Position numbers and translations under genes: made by a program. Of a stretch of DNA of 64,000 nt, positions 8,653-17,025 are shown in pieces. This DNA is from Thiodiazotropha sp050291245 (GTDB lineage: Bacteria; Pseudomonadota; Gammaproteobacteria; Chromatiales; Chromatiaceae): NCBI GenBank assembly GCA_050291245.1, contig JBNKJP010000058.1, positions 17,283-81,282 of the forward strand, given 5' to 3'. Position 1 is the first letter of the stretch, and each line of letters opens with the position of its first letter. The notes beneath the pieces are model-generated. The model was not told the origin of the DNA. It worked only from the letters and a program-made list of their open reading frames with translations, and ran no database searches.

Positions 8653-9758
8653 ACACCCCCTGGCCACAACCAGAGGATGCAACCACTGCCGCTGACCTGC
8701 TGCTTGGCGAGGCGCGACTGATCGAAATCCCCCTCACCCTCCAGGCAAACGGCTGCGAGTTATCGATTCGTTCCAACAGTCAGGCACTGCTCGAGCGTCT
8801 GGGGAAGTACTTTGCTCACTTACCCGCGACATCAAGCCAGCAGCAGTTGGAGATCATTGTCGTGGAACGCCCGGCGATCGACACCGGACTTCCTTTTATC
8901 GACTGGCGAAGGGAGCCCGGCAAGCAGGGGCGCAAGGATGCCTATCTCGATCTGAGCGACGGACGTCTGCTGTTGAAGGTACGCACCGGCATGCTTTTTC
9001 TACAGAGCGAAAAGCGACGTATCGCGGCCGGCCCCTGCCTTGCCAACGATAACCAGGTAATCAATTTCATCAACAGCCAGCTGATGAACCACCTGCAACA
9101 GAATGGCTGGCTGATATGCCATGCGGCAGCCCTCGGCAAGGAGCATCATGCCGTTGCCCTGGCTGGGTTTTCGGGTAACGGAAAATCGACCCTGATGCTG
9201 CACCTGATGGAGAAACCGGACTATCGATATCTGACCAATGACCGACTGTTTCTGCAAAAATCCGATCCGCTCCCCTGGACGGTGGGCATCCCAAAACTCC
9301 CGCGCATCAATCCCGGCACCCTGATTGGTAATCCTCGCCTACACGCACTCCTGCAACCCGAACGGCGCAAGATCCTGGGGCAGTTGCCTCAGCACGAACT
9401 GTGGGCACTGGAGGAAAAACACGACGTGGATATCGCGACACTCTTTGGTAAGGATCGGATCAACACCTCCGCCCCCTTGCCCCTGAGATCGTTGCTGATT
9501 CTTAACTGGCGGCTTAGCGATGACGAACCGATACGACTGCGGCGGATCGACCTGACGCAACGAACGGACTTGTTGCCCGCAATCATGAAGACGCCCGGTC
9601 CCTTCTACCAGAACAGCGAGGGGCGTTTTCAACGCGATGACGACGCCCTGCCCGAACAGGAATATGCGAGCATGTTAAGCCGGGTAGCGGTATTCGAGGT
9701 TTCAGGGGGCATTGATTTCAAGGCCCTGGTGAAACTATTGAATGACGAGGACTTTTGA
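8649..9758 (+). CDS. HprK-related kinase B (GAK system)
   Basis: Predicted 369 residues, starting at an ATG that overlaps the ATP-grasp stop (ATGA). The P-loop is GFSGNGKST at residues 173-181 (Lys179), followed by YLTND near 194-198 where HprK-type kinases carry a metal-binding acidic residue. The ~160 N-terminal residues are a separate alpha/beta domain. The whole matches the architecture of HprK-related kinase B, a family distantly related to the Ser-kinase/phosphatase of the PTS protein HPr and tied to the GAK ATP-grasp enzyme. No HPr gene is nearby, so the target is probably different. Its coupling to the ATP-grasp gene suggests the two act in sequence or in a complex. Confidence 0.85.
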   Translation: MNTPWPQPEDATTAADLLLGEARLIEIPLTLQANGCELSIRSNSQALLERLGKYFAHLPATSSQQQLEIIVVERPAIDTGLPFIDWRREPGKQGRKDAYLDLSDGRLLLKVRTGMLFLQSEKRRIAAGPCLANDNQVINFINSQLMNHLQQNGWLICHAAALGKEHHAVALAGFSGNGKSTLMLHLMEKPDYRYLTNDRLFLQKSDPLPWTVGIPKLPRINPGTLIGNPRLHALLQPERRKILGQLPQHELWALEEKHDVDIATLFGKDRINTSAPLPLRSLLILNWRLSDDEPIRLRRIDLTQRTDLLPAIMKTPGPFYQNSEGRFQRDDDALPEQEYASMLSRVAVFEVSGGIDFKALVKLLNDEDF

Positions 9759-9845
9759 CTTACTAACCGGACCATAGATATTAGTACCCTCAGCCGTCGG
9801 ATTATTGCCACAATATAGGAAATCTGAACCCCACAGGTGCCGAAC

Positions 9846-10820
9846 ATGTCACGTGAACTACTATTACTCAGACACGGTAAATCCGACTGGACACAGCAAC
9901 AGGACGACTTCGACCGACCGCTCAAGGATCGGGGTAAGCGGGGTGCCCAGCGGATAGGCGTTTGGTTGCTACAGCAGTCGTTGGTACCGGATCTGGTGGT
10001 CAGTTCGCCTGCCGAACGGGCAATCACAACGGCCCAAAAAGCGGTCAAGGCCATGGGCGGTGACGCCGCCCGAATTCTACGGGATCCACGCATCTACGCA
10101 GCCCGAAAGGAAGACCTGTTGCAAGTGCTGGCTGAGTTGCCAGCGGATACCCATCGGGTGCTGCTGGTCGGACACAACCCAGGCTTGGAGTACCTGATGG
10201 AGCATCTGGCCGATCAACCCATCACCCTGCCGAGTGATGGCAAACTCCTGCCGACCTCGGGGATCGCCCTATTTAAAATGCCCGATGTGTGGAGCACCCT
10301 GAAAGCGGGCGCGGGTAAACTGTTGAGCATCACCCGCTCCAGCAGCCTGCCGAAGAAATTCCCGTTTCCCGACCACGCGGGCGAGGAGCAGCGGGACAGG
10401 CCCGCCTATTACTATAATCAATCTTCCGTGATCCCCTACCGTATCAGAGACGGCAAGCTGGAAATCCTGGTAGTGATGTCGAGTAAGCGCAAACACTGGG
10501 TTGTACCAAAAGGCGTAAGCGATCCGGCCACCAGCCTTCAGGATTCCGCGGAAAAGGAGGCCTTCGAAGAGGCTGGCGTAGAGGGAGAGGTCGGTGAACA
10601 AGCGCTGGGAAGCTACCAGTATGAGAAGTGGGGCGCCCCCTGCACCGTACAGGTTTATCCCATGAAGGTAACCCACATCATCGAGGAAGCCGAGTGGGAA
10701 GAAAGCCATCGCAGCCGCGAATGGGTCAGTCCCAAACAGGCCATGAAGCAAGTCCGGCAAGCGGAACTTAAACCGTTGATCGAAAAACTGACAATGCAAT
10801 TGGGGATGCAGGAACCCTGA
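9846..10820 (+). CDS. SixA-type histidine phosphatase fused to a DIPP-like NUDIX domain
   Basis: Predicted 324 residues from the ATG at 9846; a GTG nine bases earlier is possible, and neither has a strong ribosome site. Residues 1-~160 form a SixA-like histidine phosphatase: RELLLLRHGKSDW holds the catalytic His10, and LLVGHNPGLEYL holds the second His. Residues ~185-320 form a NUDIX domain like diphosphoinositol polyphosphate phosphohydrolases (WVVPKGVSDP, AEKEAFEEAGVEG). The NUDIX box keeps the catalytic EAFEEAG, but the first Glu is Thr and the Arg is Lys. Mycobacterial MutT1 has the same two domains in the opposite order and cleaves diadenosine polyphosphates. It follows the HprK-like gene by 87 bases on the same strand. 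Confidence 0.85.
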   Translation: MSRELLLLRHGKSDWTQQQDDFDRPLKDRGKRGAQRIGVWLLQQSLVPDLVVSSPAERAITTAQKAVKAMGGDAARILRDPRIYAARKEDLLQVLAELPADTHRVLLVGHNPGLEYLMEHLADQPITLPSDGKLLPTSGIALFKMPDVWSTLKAGAGKLLSITRSSSLPKKFPFPDHAGEEQRDRPAYYYNQSSVIPYRIRDGKLEILVVMSSKRKHWVVPKGVSDPATSLQDSAEKEAFEEAGVEGEVGEQALGSYQYEKWGAPCTVQVYPMKVTHIIEEAEWEESHRSREWVSPKQAMKQVRQAELKPLIEKLTMQLGMQEP

Positions 10821-10848
10821 TTTCTGCCGCAGAGAGACGAATCCCAGA

Positions 10849-11562
10849 ATGAATACCCCTCACCGAGTAATTGCCGCCTTGATACGCCACGGAGACTACC
10901 TGCAACTGCCGGAGACACCCAGTGCATTGCAGCCCTTCCCGCTCTCACCCAAGGGCATTGAACAGGCAAAGCGCTCCGTAACCCTGTTGCGGGGTGTGTT
11001 GACCATGTTTGGCTGGTCCTTGCATCCGGTCGTAGACTCATCCCGGCTGTTGCGCGGTTGGCAGACCGCTGAATTGATCTGCCGGGCCCTGGCGGATCAG
11101 GATAGGGCGCCCATGGAAATCAAGCAATTCGATGAATTGGCTGAGCGTAGCCTGGGGGCTGCTAACAATCTCAACCTGCACCAGATTGAGGAAGTGATCC
11201 AAGCCGATCCTCGCTGCGATCCCCTGCCCCCGGACTGGAAGAGCAACAGCCATTTTCGCCTGCCCCTCCAGGGAGCCGAGTCGCTGATGCAAGCGGGTCA
11301 TCGGGTAGCCGAACATCTCGACACGAGGCTCAGCCAACTTCAGCAGGAGGTCACCCAGAATACCGTCAAACTCTTCGTCGGCCATGGCGCAGCCTTTCGC
11401 CACGCAGCCCATCATCTGGGCGTGCTGCGTTATGAACAGATCGCCCAACTCAGCATGCATCACTGCCGACCGATCTATCTGGAGCGTATTGCGGCCGGAA
11501 CCTGGGCTCACCTGACCGGAGAGTGGAAGTTCAGAACCGCCCAGGAACCGATAACGGATTGA
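10849..11562 (+). CDS. Histidine phosphatase superfamily protein
   Basis: Predicted 237-residue phosphatase with ALIRHGDYLQLP near the N-terminus (catalytic RHG) and VGHGAAFRHAAHHL near residue 175 (second catalytic His). The charge pattern and length fit the phosphoglycerate mutase-like/SixA superfamily; the specificity loop is not one I recognise. It starts 28 bases after the SixA-NUDIX gene with AGAGAGACG upstream. Two histidine phosphatases in one operon with three kinase-like enzymes point to a reversible phosphorylation cycle. Confidence 0.82.
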   Translation: MNTPHRVIAALIRHGDYLQLPETPSALQPFPLSPKGIEQAKRSVTLLRGVLTMFGWSLHPVVDSSRLLRGWQTAELICRALADQDRAPMEIKQFDELAERSLGAANNLNLHQIEEVIQADPRCDPLPPDWKSNSHFRLPLQGAESLMQAGHRVAEHLDTRLSQLQQEVTQNTVKLFVGHGAAFRHAAHHLGVLRYEQIAQLSMHHCRPIYLERIAAGTWAHLTGEWKFRTAQEPITD

Positions 11563-11573
11563 GACCAGTCACC

Positions 11574-12902
11574 ATGCCCCACCAAGAACGAAAATTTCTA
11601 CCTGTCTATCAGGGGTTGAAATGGATCTCTCCAAAGCTGCCGACCGCGGGTGAACCCTGGCCACTGAGCAACCAGCATTCCACCGCCAAGGAGAAGGGAC
11701 AGCGCAGATCCAGCGAACGCCTGCTCAGAGAAGTCCTGAAGGAACCCGCCTGGCAATGGCCCAAGCGACAGATCTTCTTCTTCTCCGATCTGCATGCGGA
11801 CTCGGATGCCTTTATCGCGTCACTGGTCGCATCCGGTGGCGTGAAAAAAACCGGAAAACAGGATAGCGATCTCAAGTTGACCCCAGCCGGTCGCAATGCC
11901 AACTTCATTATCGGAGGCGACTGTTTCGATAAGGGACCGAGCAATCTGCGCCTGTTGCGCGTCATTCATCAACTTATCAAACTGGGAGCCCGGGTGCGCA
12001 TCCTGGCGGGCAACCACGACATTCGTATCAAGCTGGGAATCACCTCAGTGGGGTTGGAACCCGACCCGCGCTACGACCATTTCTTCATCCGCATGGGTAG
12101 CAAGGCCATACCGATGCTCAAAGAGATCCGTGACCAGTATCTACCGGGCAAGGGGGCACTGAAGGGAATTCCCTCTACCCGCGATTGCCATCGCCGTCTC
12201 TACCCACCGAAGCGCTGGTTCAAGGATTTTCCGGAGCATGCCAGTTGGATTATGCCCGACAACAGGGTTGCCAAGGAGGTCAAACGCCTGCGCGAGAAGA
12301 TCGACAGTTTTGAGGCAGACTGCGAAAAGGCAGGAATATCCCTGAGGGAGGTCTATGCGGCCGCGTTAAAGTGGCAATCTCTATTCATCCACCCGCATGG
12401 TGAATTCGCCTGGTTTTTCAAACGCATGCGCCTGGCTTATCGACACGGGTCTTTTTTGTTCGTGCATGCGGGCGTGGACGACCGGGCAGCAAAGCTGATC
12501 AATCGCAAAGGAGTCAAGCAGCTCAACCGGCAATTCAAGGAGAATGTGGAGAACGAGATCTTCGAGTTCTACTACGGCCCCCTGGCGAATACCATCCGCA
12601 CCAAGTATCGGGATGTGGACATGCCATTAACCCGGAAAGGTGTGGAATTACTGCATGACGCGGGCATCCAGGTTATCGTCCATGGCCATGCCAACCGCCG
12701 TTTTGGTCAGCGAATCATGCTGCGCAAGGGCATGATCAACTTTGAGTGCGATGCCACCATCGATCGTAACTCCCGTGAAAAGGAGAAGCTCGAAGGGGAA
12801 GGCGCGGCGGTCACCATCTTCCATCCGGACCGACTGATACTGGGGGTGAGTACCGATCATCCCTATATCAAGATCTTCGACCCACATCTGTTTAAATCGT
12901 GA
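11574..12902 (+). CDS. Metallophosphoesterase (PPP/ApaH-like)
   Basis: Predicted 442 residues from the ATG at 11574, eleven bases after the previous stop; a GTG at 11523 would overlap the upstream gene. The calcineurin-like motifs are all present in order: FFFSDLHADSDA (residues ~68-79), IIGGDCFDKGPSN (~113-124), LAGNHDI (144-150), FVHAGVDD and VIVHGHANRRFG. This arrangement is typical of PPP-type phosphatases including bis(5'-nucleosyl)-tetraphosphatase. A helical insertion of about 150 residues sits between GNHD and HAG, which is larger than in ApaH. Together with the NUDIX and histidine phosphatases it gives this operon four independent phosphate-cleaving domains. Confidence 0.85.
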   Translation: MPHQERKFLPVYQGLKWISPKLPTAGEPWPLSNQHSTAKEKGQRRSSERLLREVLKEPAWQWPKRQIFFFSDLHADSDAFIASLVASGGVKKTGKQDSDLKLTPAGRNANFIIGGDCFDKGPSNLRLLRVIHQLIKLGARVRILAGNHDIRIKLGITSVGLEPDPRYDHFFIRMGSKAIPMLKEIRDQYLPGKGALKGIPSTRDCHRRLYPPKRWFKDFPEHASWIMPDNRVAKEVKRLREKIDSFEADCEKAGISLREVYAAALKWQSLFIHPHGEFAWFFKRMRLAYRHGSFLFVHAGVDDRAAKLINRKGVKQLNRQFKENVENEIFEFYYGPLANTIRTKYRDVDMPLTRKGVELLHDAGIQVIVHGHANRRFGQRIMLRKGMINFECDATIDRNSREKEKLEGEGAAVTIFHPDRLILGVSTDHPYIKIFDPHLFKS

Positions 12903-12908
12903 GGTATC

Positions 12909-13181
12909 ATGAGCCAGGGCAAGAAAACTTTTCGCCATGAATCGTTGCAGGATCAGGAATCGATCCATACCCTTTTAAAGGCGATCACCCAGGGTATTTC
13001 GAAAGGAAAACTCAGCTTGAGCGACGAAGAGGGCGAGATCATTCTCAGCCCAAAAGGTCTGTTGAATCTAAAGGTAACCGCGTCTCAGGATACGGATCGA
13101 CACCGCCTCAATCTACGCATCACCTGGCAAGCTGATGATCAACCGAAACCGAGCAAGCACCTTAAGATCAAGAGCAAGTGA
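12909..13181 (+). CDS. amphi-Trp domain protein
   Basis: Predicted 90-residue cytoplasmic protein matching the small amphi-Trp domain: an N-terminal F..ESL.D..SI..LL..I..GI.KG.L.L pattern, a short strand (EIILSPKGLLNLKVTAS) and a closing LNLRITW with the conserved Trp. The domain is repeatedly found near GAK-type loci; its biochemical role is unknown. It starts six bases after the metallophosphatase stop and is the last gene of the cassette, with a hairpin terminator just downstream. The basic C-terminus (KHLKIKSK) may bind an acidic partner or polyanion. Confidence 0.8.
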   Translation: MSQGKKTFRHESLQDQESIHTLLKAITQGISKGKLSLSDEEGEIILSPKGLLNLKVTASQDTDRHRLNLRITWQADDQPKPSKHLKIKSK

Positions 13182-13208
13182 AAAATCGCTGTATCAGCGA
13201 CGCTTTTT
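13181..13208 (+). terminator. Rho-independent terminator of the GAK cassette
   Basis: Stem TCGCTG (13186-13191), loop TAT, stem CAGCGA (13195-13200), then CGCTTTTTC. An A tract precedes the stem, so it could work in both directions. It lies directly after the amphi-Trp stop codon. Confidence 0.65.
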
Positions 13209-13509
13209 CGATCAACGCAGTCTATAGAAGCATCGTAATTTCACTGAACATTTCGCCCCACGTTTTCACATACCTCTAACATAACAATCATTGCTTTGTA
13301 ACATTCAGCGATTAGCGTGTTGTTCCTGAACACTGTCGAGAATCCATGATAGATCGGCTTTCTCCTCAAGAGTTCAAAACCCACCCGGTACCGGATGGCA
13401 CTTACTTAAGCCAAAAACCAACGTCATCCCAGCGTAGGCCGGAATGACGGAAACCTAGAACTTTGTCTTAAGTAAGTGCCATTCCACCCAGAACCCTTAG
13501 GAGAAACAC
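13209..13509. other. Intergenic region with an inverted-repeat element
   Basis: About 300 bases between the cassette terminator and the phytase-like gene. The only clear structure is the 88-base element at 13395-13482. AT-rich sequence around 13250-13320 may hold a promoter, but I cannot define one. Confidence 0.5.
13395..13482. repeat. 88-base MITE-like element with 16-base perfect terminal inverted repeats
   Basis: ATGGCACTTACTTAAG at 13395-13410 is repeated exactly inverted at 13467-13482. Between the arms lies one copy of the CGTCAT...ATGACG palindrome (13422-13449). Perfect arms around a short non-coding core resemble a miniature transposable element, or a long hairpin in the leader of the next gene, whose start is 27 bases downstream. 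Confidence 0.6.
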
Positions 13510-15819
13510 GTGAAGATTACTGTTCGACGCAATTTTCCATTCAAAACACTGGCATTATCTGCTGCTATCCTGGCGACTTCCGCAGCCAATCCCGCCCATG
13601 CCCATGGTGGTTACAACGCTACGGCATTCAACAAGCGGAGTACGTTTGATGTCATGGCCGGCAACGGATCCGGAGTTGCGGAAATCACCGATGTTTCACC
13701 AAATGGCAAGCAGTTGGTCTACACCGACGCGGAAAACGGTGAAATCGGATTCATCAACATCTCCAATCCGGCAGATCCTCGAGGCGAAGGGGCCGTCGAT
13801 GTAGGTGGCGAACCTACCAGTCTGATCGTTAACGGCAAGTGGGTGCTGGTCGGTGTCAATACCTCCGCGAGTTATCGCGATCCGACTGGAAAATTGCTGG
13901 TTGTGAATCGCGCCACTCAGACAGTTGTAGCCGAATATGATCTGGGCGGACAGCCCGACTCTCTGGCGCTGGCACCGGATCACCTGCGTGCGGCCATTGT
14001 GCTGGAAAACGAGCGCGACGAAGACAGTAACGGTGGTTTACTGCCACAGGCACCTACCGGAGAGCTGCTGATCATTGACATGATCGGCGATATAAACAGC
14101 TGGACCATTCGCACAGCAGACCTGTCACCCGTAGCCGCCGCCGCGCCCTCCGGTGATGATCTCGAACCAGAATATGTCGATATCAACAAAGAGAATGAAG
14201 CGGTCGTCTCTTTTCAGGAAAACAATTACCTGGCAGTAGTCGACATGATATCCGGTAAAGTCATCAATCACTTCTCCGCCGGCTCCGTTGACATCAACCG
14301 GGTCGACAGCGTTGAAGACGACCTGATCAATTTCGACAGCAGTCTGACCAGACGCCGTGAACCGGATGCGGTCAGCTGGATTAATAACGACGTTTTCGCA
14401 ACCGCCAATGAAGGCGACTACGAAGACGAATATGGCCAGGAAGGGGGCAGCCGAAGCTTTACCCTGTTTCATCAGGATGGTTCTGTCCACTATGAGTCGG
14501 CGGAGACTTTCGAACACTGGCTGGCCTCCGCAGGTCACTACAACGAAGGCCGATCTGAAAACAAAGGCTGTGAGCCGGAAGGGGTTGAGACGGGTAAATA
14601 CGGACATCGGACTTTGTTGTTTGTCGGTTCCGAACGATGCAATATGGTAGGCGTATACGATGTCACCAGCGGGTATCCCAAACCGCTTCAGATCATACCC
14701 ACAGGCATAGGGCCGGAAGGCTTGAAAGCCGTGCCCAGAAAGGGGCTGTTTGTCGCATCCACCGAAAAGAGTGTCGCCGATGCGGGCATTTCCACCATGG
14801 TCAACATCTACGGCGCCTCTTTCGACCAGCCGGCGTACCCGATGATCGAATCCGTTTACACCGACGACGCACCCATCCCGTGGGTGGCTTTGTCCGGCAT
14901 GGTAGGGGACAAAGATGACGCCAACACCGTTTACGCGGTAAGCGACTCTTTTCTCGCCGAAGGTTTTATCTACACCATTGACGTAAGCAACAAACCCGCA
15001 CAAATTGTAAACCGGACTCAAGTGAGCGGCGCTACAGAAAGTCTCGATCTTGAAGGTATTGCCATGGGACCCGACGGTAACTTCTGGCTGGGTAGTGAAG
15101 GGAATGCGAACAGTAGACCCAATCTGGTTTTGAAGGTGGACAAAGACGGTAGCGTATTATCCGAGATCGCACTCCCCGCCGAGATGGTCGACGAACGTCG
15201 TAAAAACGGCATCGAGGGTATCGCGGTAACCGGTGAGGCAGGCGCCGAAATGATTTATGTAGCCATCCAACGCGCCTGGCCAAAAGAGGGTGATAGCGAC
15301 AAAGAAAACACCAAAATCGGTCGCTACGATGTGGCCAGCGGTGATTGGAGCTTTGTCCATTATCCCCTGCAGGCCGAAGGCGATGGAGGCTGGATTGGAC
15401 TGTCCGAGCTGACATTGCTGCCTAACGGCGAGTTCGCCGTGATCGAGCGTGACAAAGGCTGGGGCACCAGCACCGCTCCGGTGGCGGAATTGAAAGCCAT
15501 CTATGGCGTCGACTTGGCCTCGGCGGACTTCCGACCCTATGGAGAGGAACTGGAAACCCTCGACAAAACCCTGCTGCGCGATGTACTGCCCGACCTGGAA
15601 AAGGCCAGCATCTGGACAGCGGAAAAGCTGGAAGGGATGGCGGTGACCGGCAAAGGCAATCTCTATATCGTTACCGATAATGATGGTATTGATGATGCTA
15701 CCGGAGAAACCGTATTCCTGAACCTGGGAGATTGGGAAGAGGCATTCGGCATGCAATACGATCACCACAAACGGCATCATGGGCATCATGAGCATCATGG
15801 ACGTCATAGTCAAAAATAG
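13510..15819 (+). CDS. Secreted phytase-like / esterase-like beta-propeller protein with His-rich tail
   Basis: Predicted 769-residue exported protein. It starts with GTG at 13510 behind AGGAGAAACAC. The signal peptide ends ANPAHAHGG. Residues ~35-430 look like a beta-propeller of the choice-of-anchor-I type (repeated GVAEITDVSPNGKQLVYTDA-like blades). Residues ~450-745 match the esterase-like activity of phytase family (LDLEGIAMGPDGNFWLGSEG, KNGIEGIAVTG, WIGLSELTLLPNGEFAVIER, KLEGMAVTGKGNLYIVTDND). The last 20 residues are a histidine cluster (HHKRHHGHHEHHGRH), probably a metal-binding tail. Likely periplasmic or extracellular phosphoesterase. It is transcribed separately from the upstream cassette but lies directly after it. 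Confidence 0.82.
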   Translation: MKITVRRNFPFKTLALSAAILATSAANPAHAHGGYNATAFNKRSTFDVMAGNGSGVAEITDVSPNGKQLVYTDAENGEIGFINISNPADPRGEGAVDVGGEPTSLIVNGKWVLVGVNTSASYRDPTGKLLVVNRATQTVVAEYDLGGQPDSLALAPDHLRAAIVLENERDEDSNGGLLPQAPTGELLIIDMIGDINSWTIRTADLSPVAAAAPSGDDLEPEYVDINKENEAVVSFQENNYLAVVDMISGKVINHFSAGSVDINRVDSVEDDLINFDSSLTRRREPDAVSWINNDVFATANEGDYEDEYGQEGGSRSFTLFHQDGSVHYESAETFEHWLASAGHYNEGRSENKGCEPEGVETGKYGHRTLLFVGSERCNMVGVYDVTSGYPKPLQIIPTGIGPEGLKAVPRKGLFVASTEKSVADAGISTMVNIYGASFDQPAYPMIESVYTDDAPIPWVALSGMVGDKDDANTVYAVSDSFLAEGFIYTIDVSNKPAQIVNRTQVSGATESLDLEGIAMGPDGNFWLGSEGNANSRPNLVLKVDKDGSVLSEIALPAEMVDERRKNGIEGIAVTGEAGAEMIYVAIQRAWPKEGDSDKENTKIGRYDVASGDWSFVHYPLQAEGDGGWIGLSELTLLPNGEFAVIERDKGWGTSTAPVAELKAIYGVDLASADFRPYGEELETLDKTLLRDVLPDLEKASIWTAEKLEGMAVTGKGNLYIVTDNDGIDDATGETVFLNLGDWEEAFGMQYDHHKRHHGHHEHHGRHSQK

Positions 15820-15830
15820 ACCTTTCCTTA

Positions 15831-15935
15831 TTCCCACGCTCTGCGTGGGAATACAGACACAGGTCTGGTAAACAGTTCAAATTATATCAATTCCACCAGG
15901 CTTAGGTATCCGTTCCCACGCAGAGCGTGGGAACG
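15831..15935. repeat. REP pair (CCCACGC type), copies 1 and 2
   Basis: Two palindromes at 15831-15851 and 15911-15935, with cores CCCACGCTCTGCGTGGG and CCCACGCAGAGCGTGGG, in inverted orientation about 60 bases apart. The same sequence recurs at 18267, 18349, 42290, 42352, 42997 and 43059. The pair sits between two convergent genes and may act as a two-way terminator. Confidence 0.85.
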
Positions 15936-15992
15936 AGGCTTAAGTCCGGCGGGCCTGGAACTCGCAGCTAAGGCTTCAGGAATGTCGGCTGC

Positions 15993-16961
15993 TTAACGTG
16001 AAAAGATACGCATATCAGGTCTTCGCTCGGGTGTTGCGCAGGGTTCGATGGGCTTGACGGGAGCGGTGCAGCCGCGTAATTCACCCAGAATCGCCTCTTT
16101 TCGTTCAACAAACCGCTCAGGAGACTCACCCTCTACCGGCGTTTGACCGGGTAGAACAGCGCGCAATTCGATCTTGCGCAGAGGCGGCGCATCCGCAAAG
16201 GTTGCCTGGTAATAGGCAACCAGACGACGTTCGATCAAATCGATGGTGATCATCACAGGGCGCATGGGTACAGGGATCATGGCGCCACTGCGATAGCGCA
16301 GTAACACAAAGGGTTGCGTGGGAGTTGGCAAGCTCAGGTGCAAGTGTTCTCCAGTCTCTGAGACAAGTTCCATAACGGAATTTTCGGGCAGATAACCATC
16401 GAGCCGATACACAGCCTCGACGCGATTCGGACCCACACAGGGATAGTACGCCCATTCGACATCACGGGCTTGCTCACCGACCACCATCTTCAGGCCCTCT
16501 TCGATGTCACTGAGGCGGATCAAATTCAAATGGGCTTGATCCGTATCCGATATTGATACTGGCACACCACCACGGACAAAAATGCCGGTATAGGGAAACC
16601 AGGTATTACGCTGATTGCCCGGGCTGCCATTTTCGCCGCAAATCGAGTCAATCGCGGGATCATCGTCCTGACTTAACGCAGGCTCTTGCTGTTTCGACAA
16701 ACGCACATTCCCTTGCGAATCGAAATCAAAGCTCAGCTTGATATTCCAAGCGAAATAGTCCTTGCCAGTGGAAGTACTGCAGTTGCCATTACACATCAAC
16801 AGGATACCGGGAAAAGGTGTGTAATTTACAACATCCATCGGCTTGGTCGTGTCACTATCCACCTCGGCTTCAGAAATCTTTCCACCCGACGATGCGGCAC
16901 ACGCACTCAACAATAGAACAGCGGGCGTTATAATCAAATATGACAACAGCTTATTGATCAT
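15993..16961 (-). CDS. Predicted lipoprotein of unknown function
   Basis: Predicted 322 residues with a clear lipoprotein signal (MINKLLSYLIITPAVLLLSA then C at the lipobox LSAC). The mature part starts with an acidic linker and then contains mixed beta sequence without a motif I recognise. It has paired cysteines (MCNGNC; SICGEN; PCVGPN; GCTAPVKPIEPC) that may form disulfides in the periplasm. It is a single gene, 64 bases downstream of the GH3 gene on the same strand. Function unknown. Confidence 0.75.
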   Translation of the reverse strand: MINKLLSYLIITPAVLLLSACAASSGGKISEAEVDSDTTKPMDVVNYTPFPGILLMCNGNCSTSTGKDYFAWNIKLSFDFDSQGNVRLSKQQEPALSQDDDPAIDSICGENGSPGNQRNTWFPYTGIFVRGGVPVSISDTDQAHLNLIRLSDIEEGLKMVVGEQARDVEWAYYPCVGPNRVEAVYRLDGYLPENSVMELVSETGEHLHLSLPTPTQPFVLLRYRSGAMIPVPMRPVMITIDLIERRLVAYYQATFADAPPLRKIELRAVLPGQTPVEGESPERFVERKEAILGELRGCTAPVKPIEPCATPERRPDMRIFSR

Positions 16962-17025
16962 TTTCTCACTCTATTCAAGTCATTTTCAGGAGTGGCTACG
17001 TATCTTCGGATAAGATACTATCATC

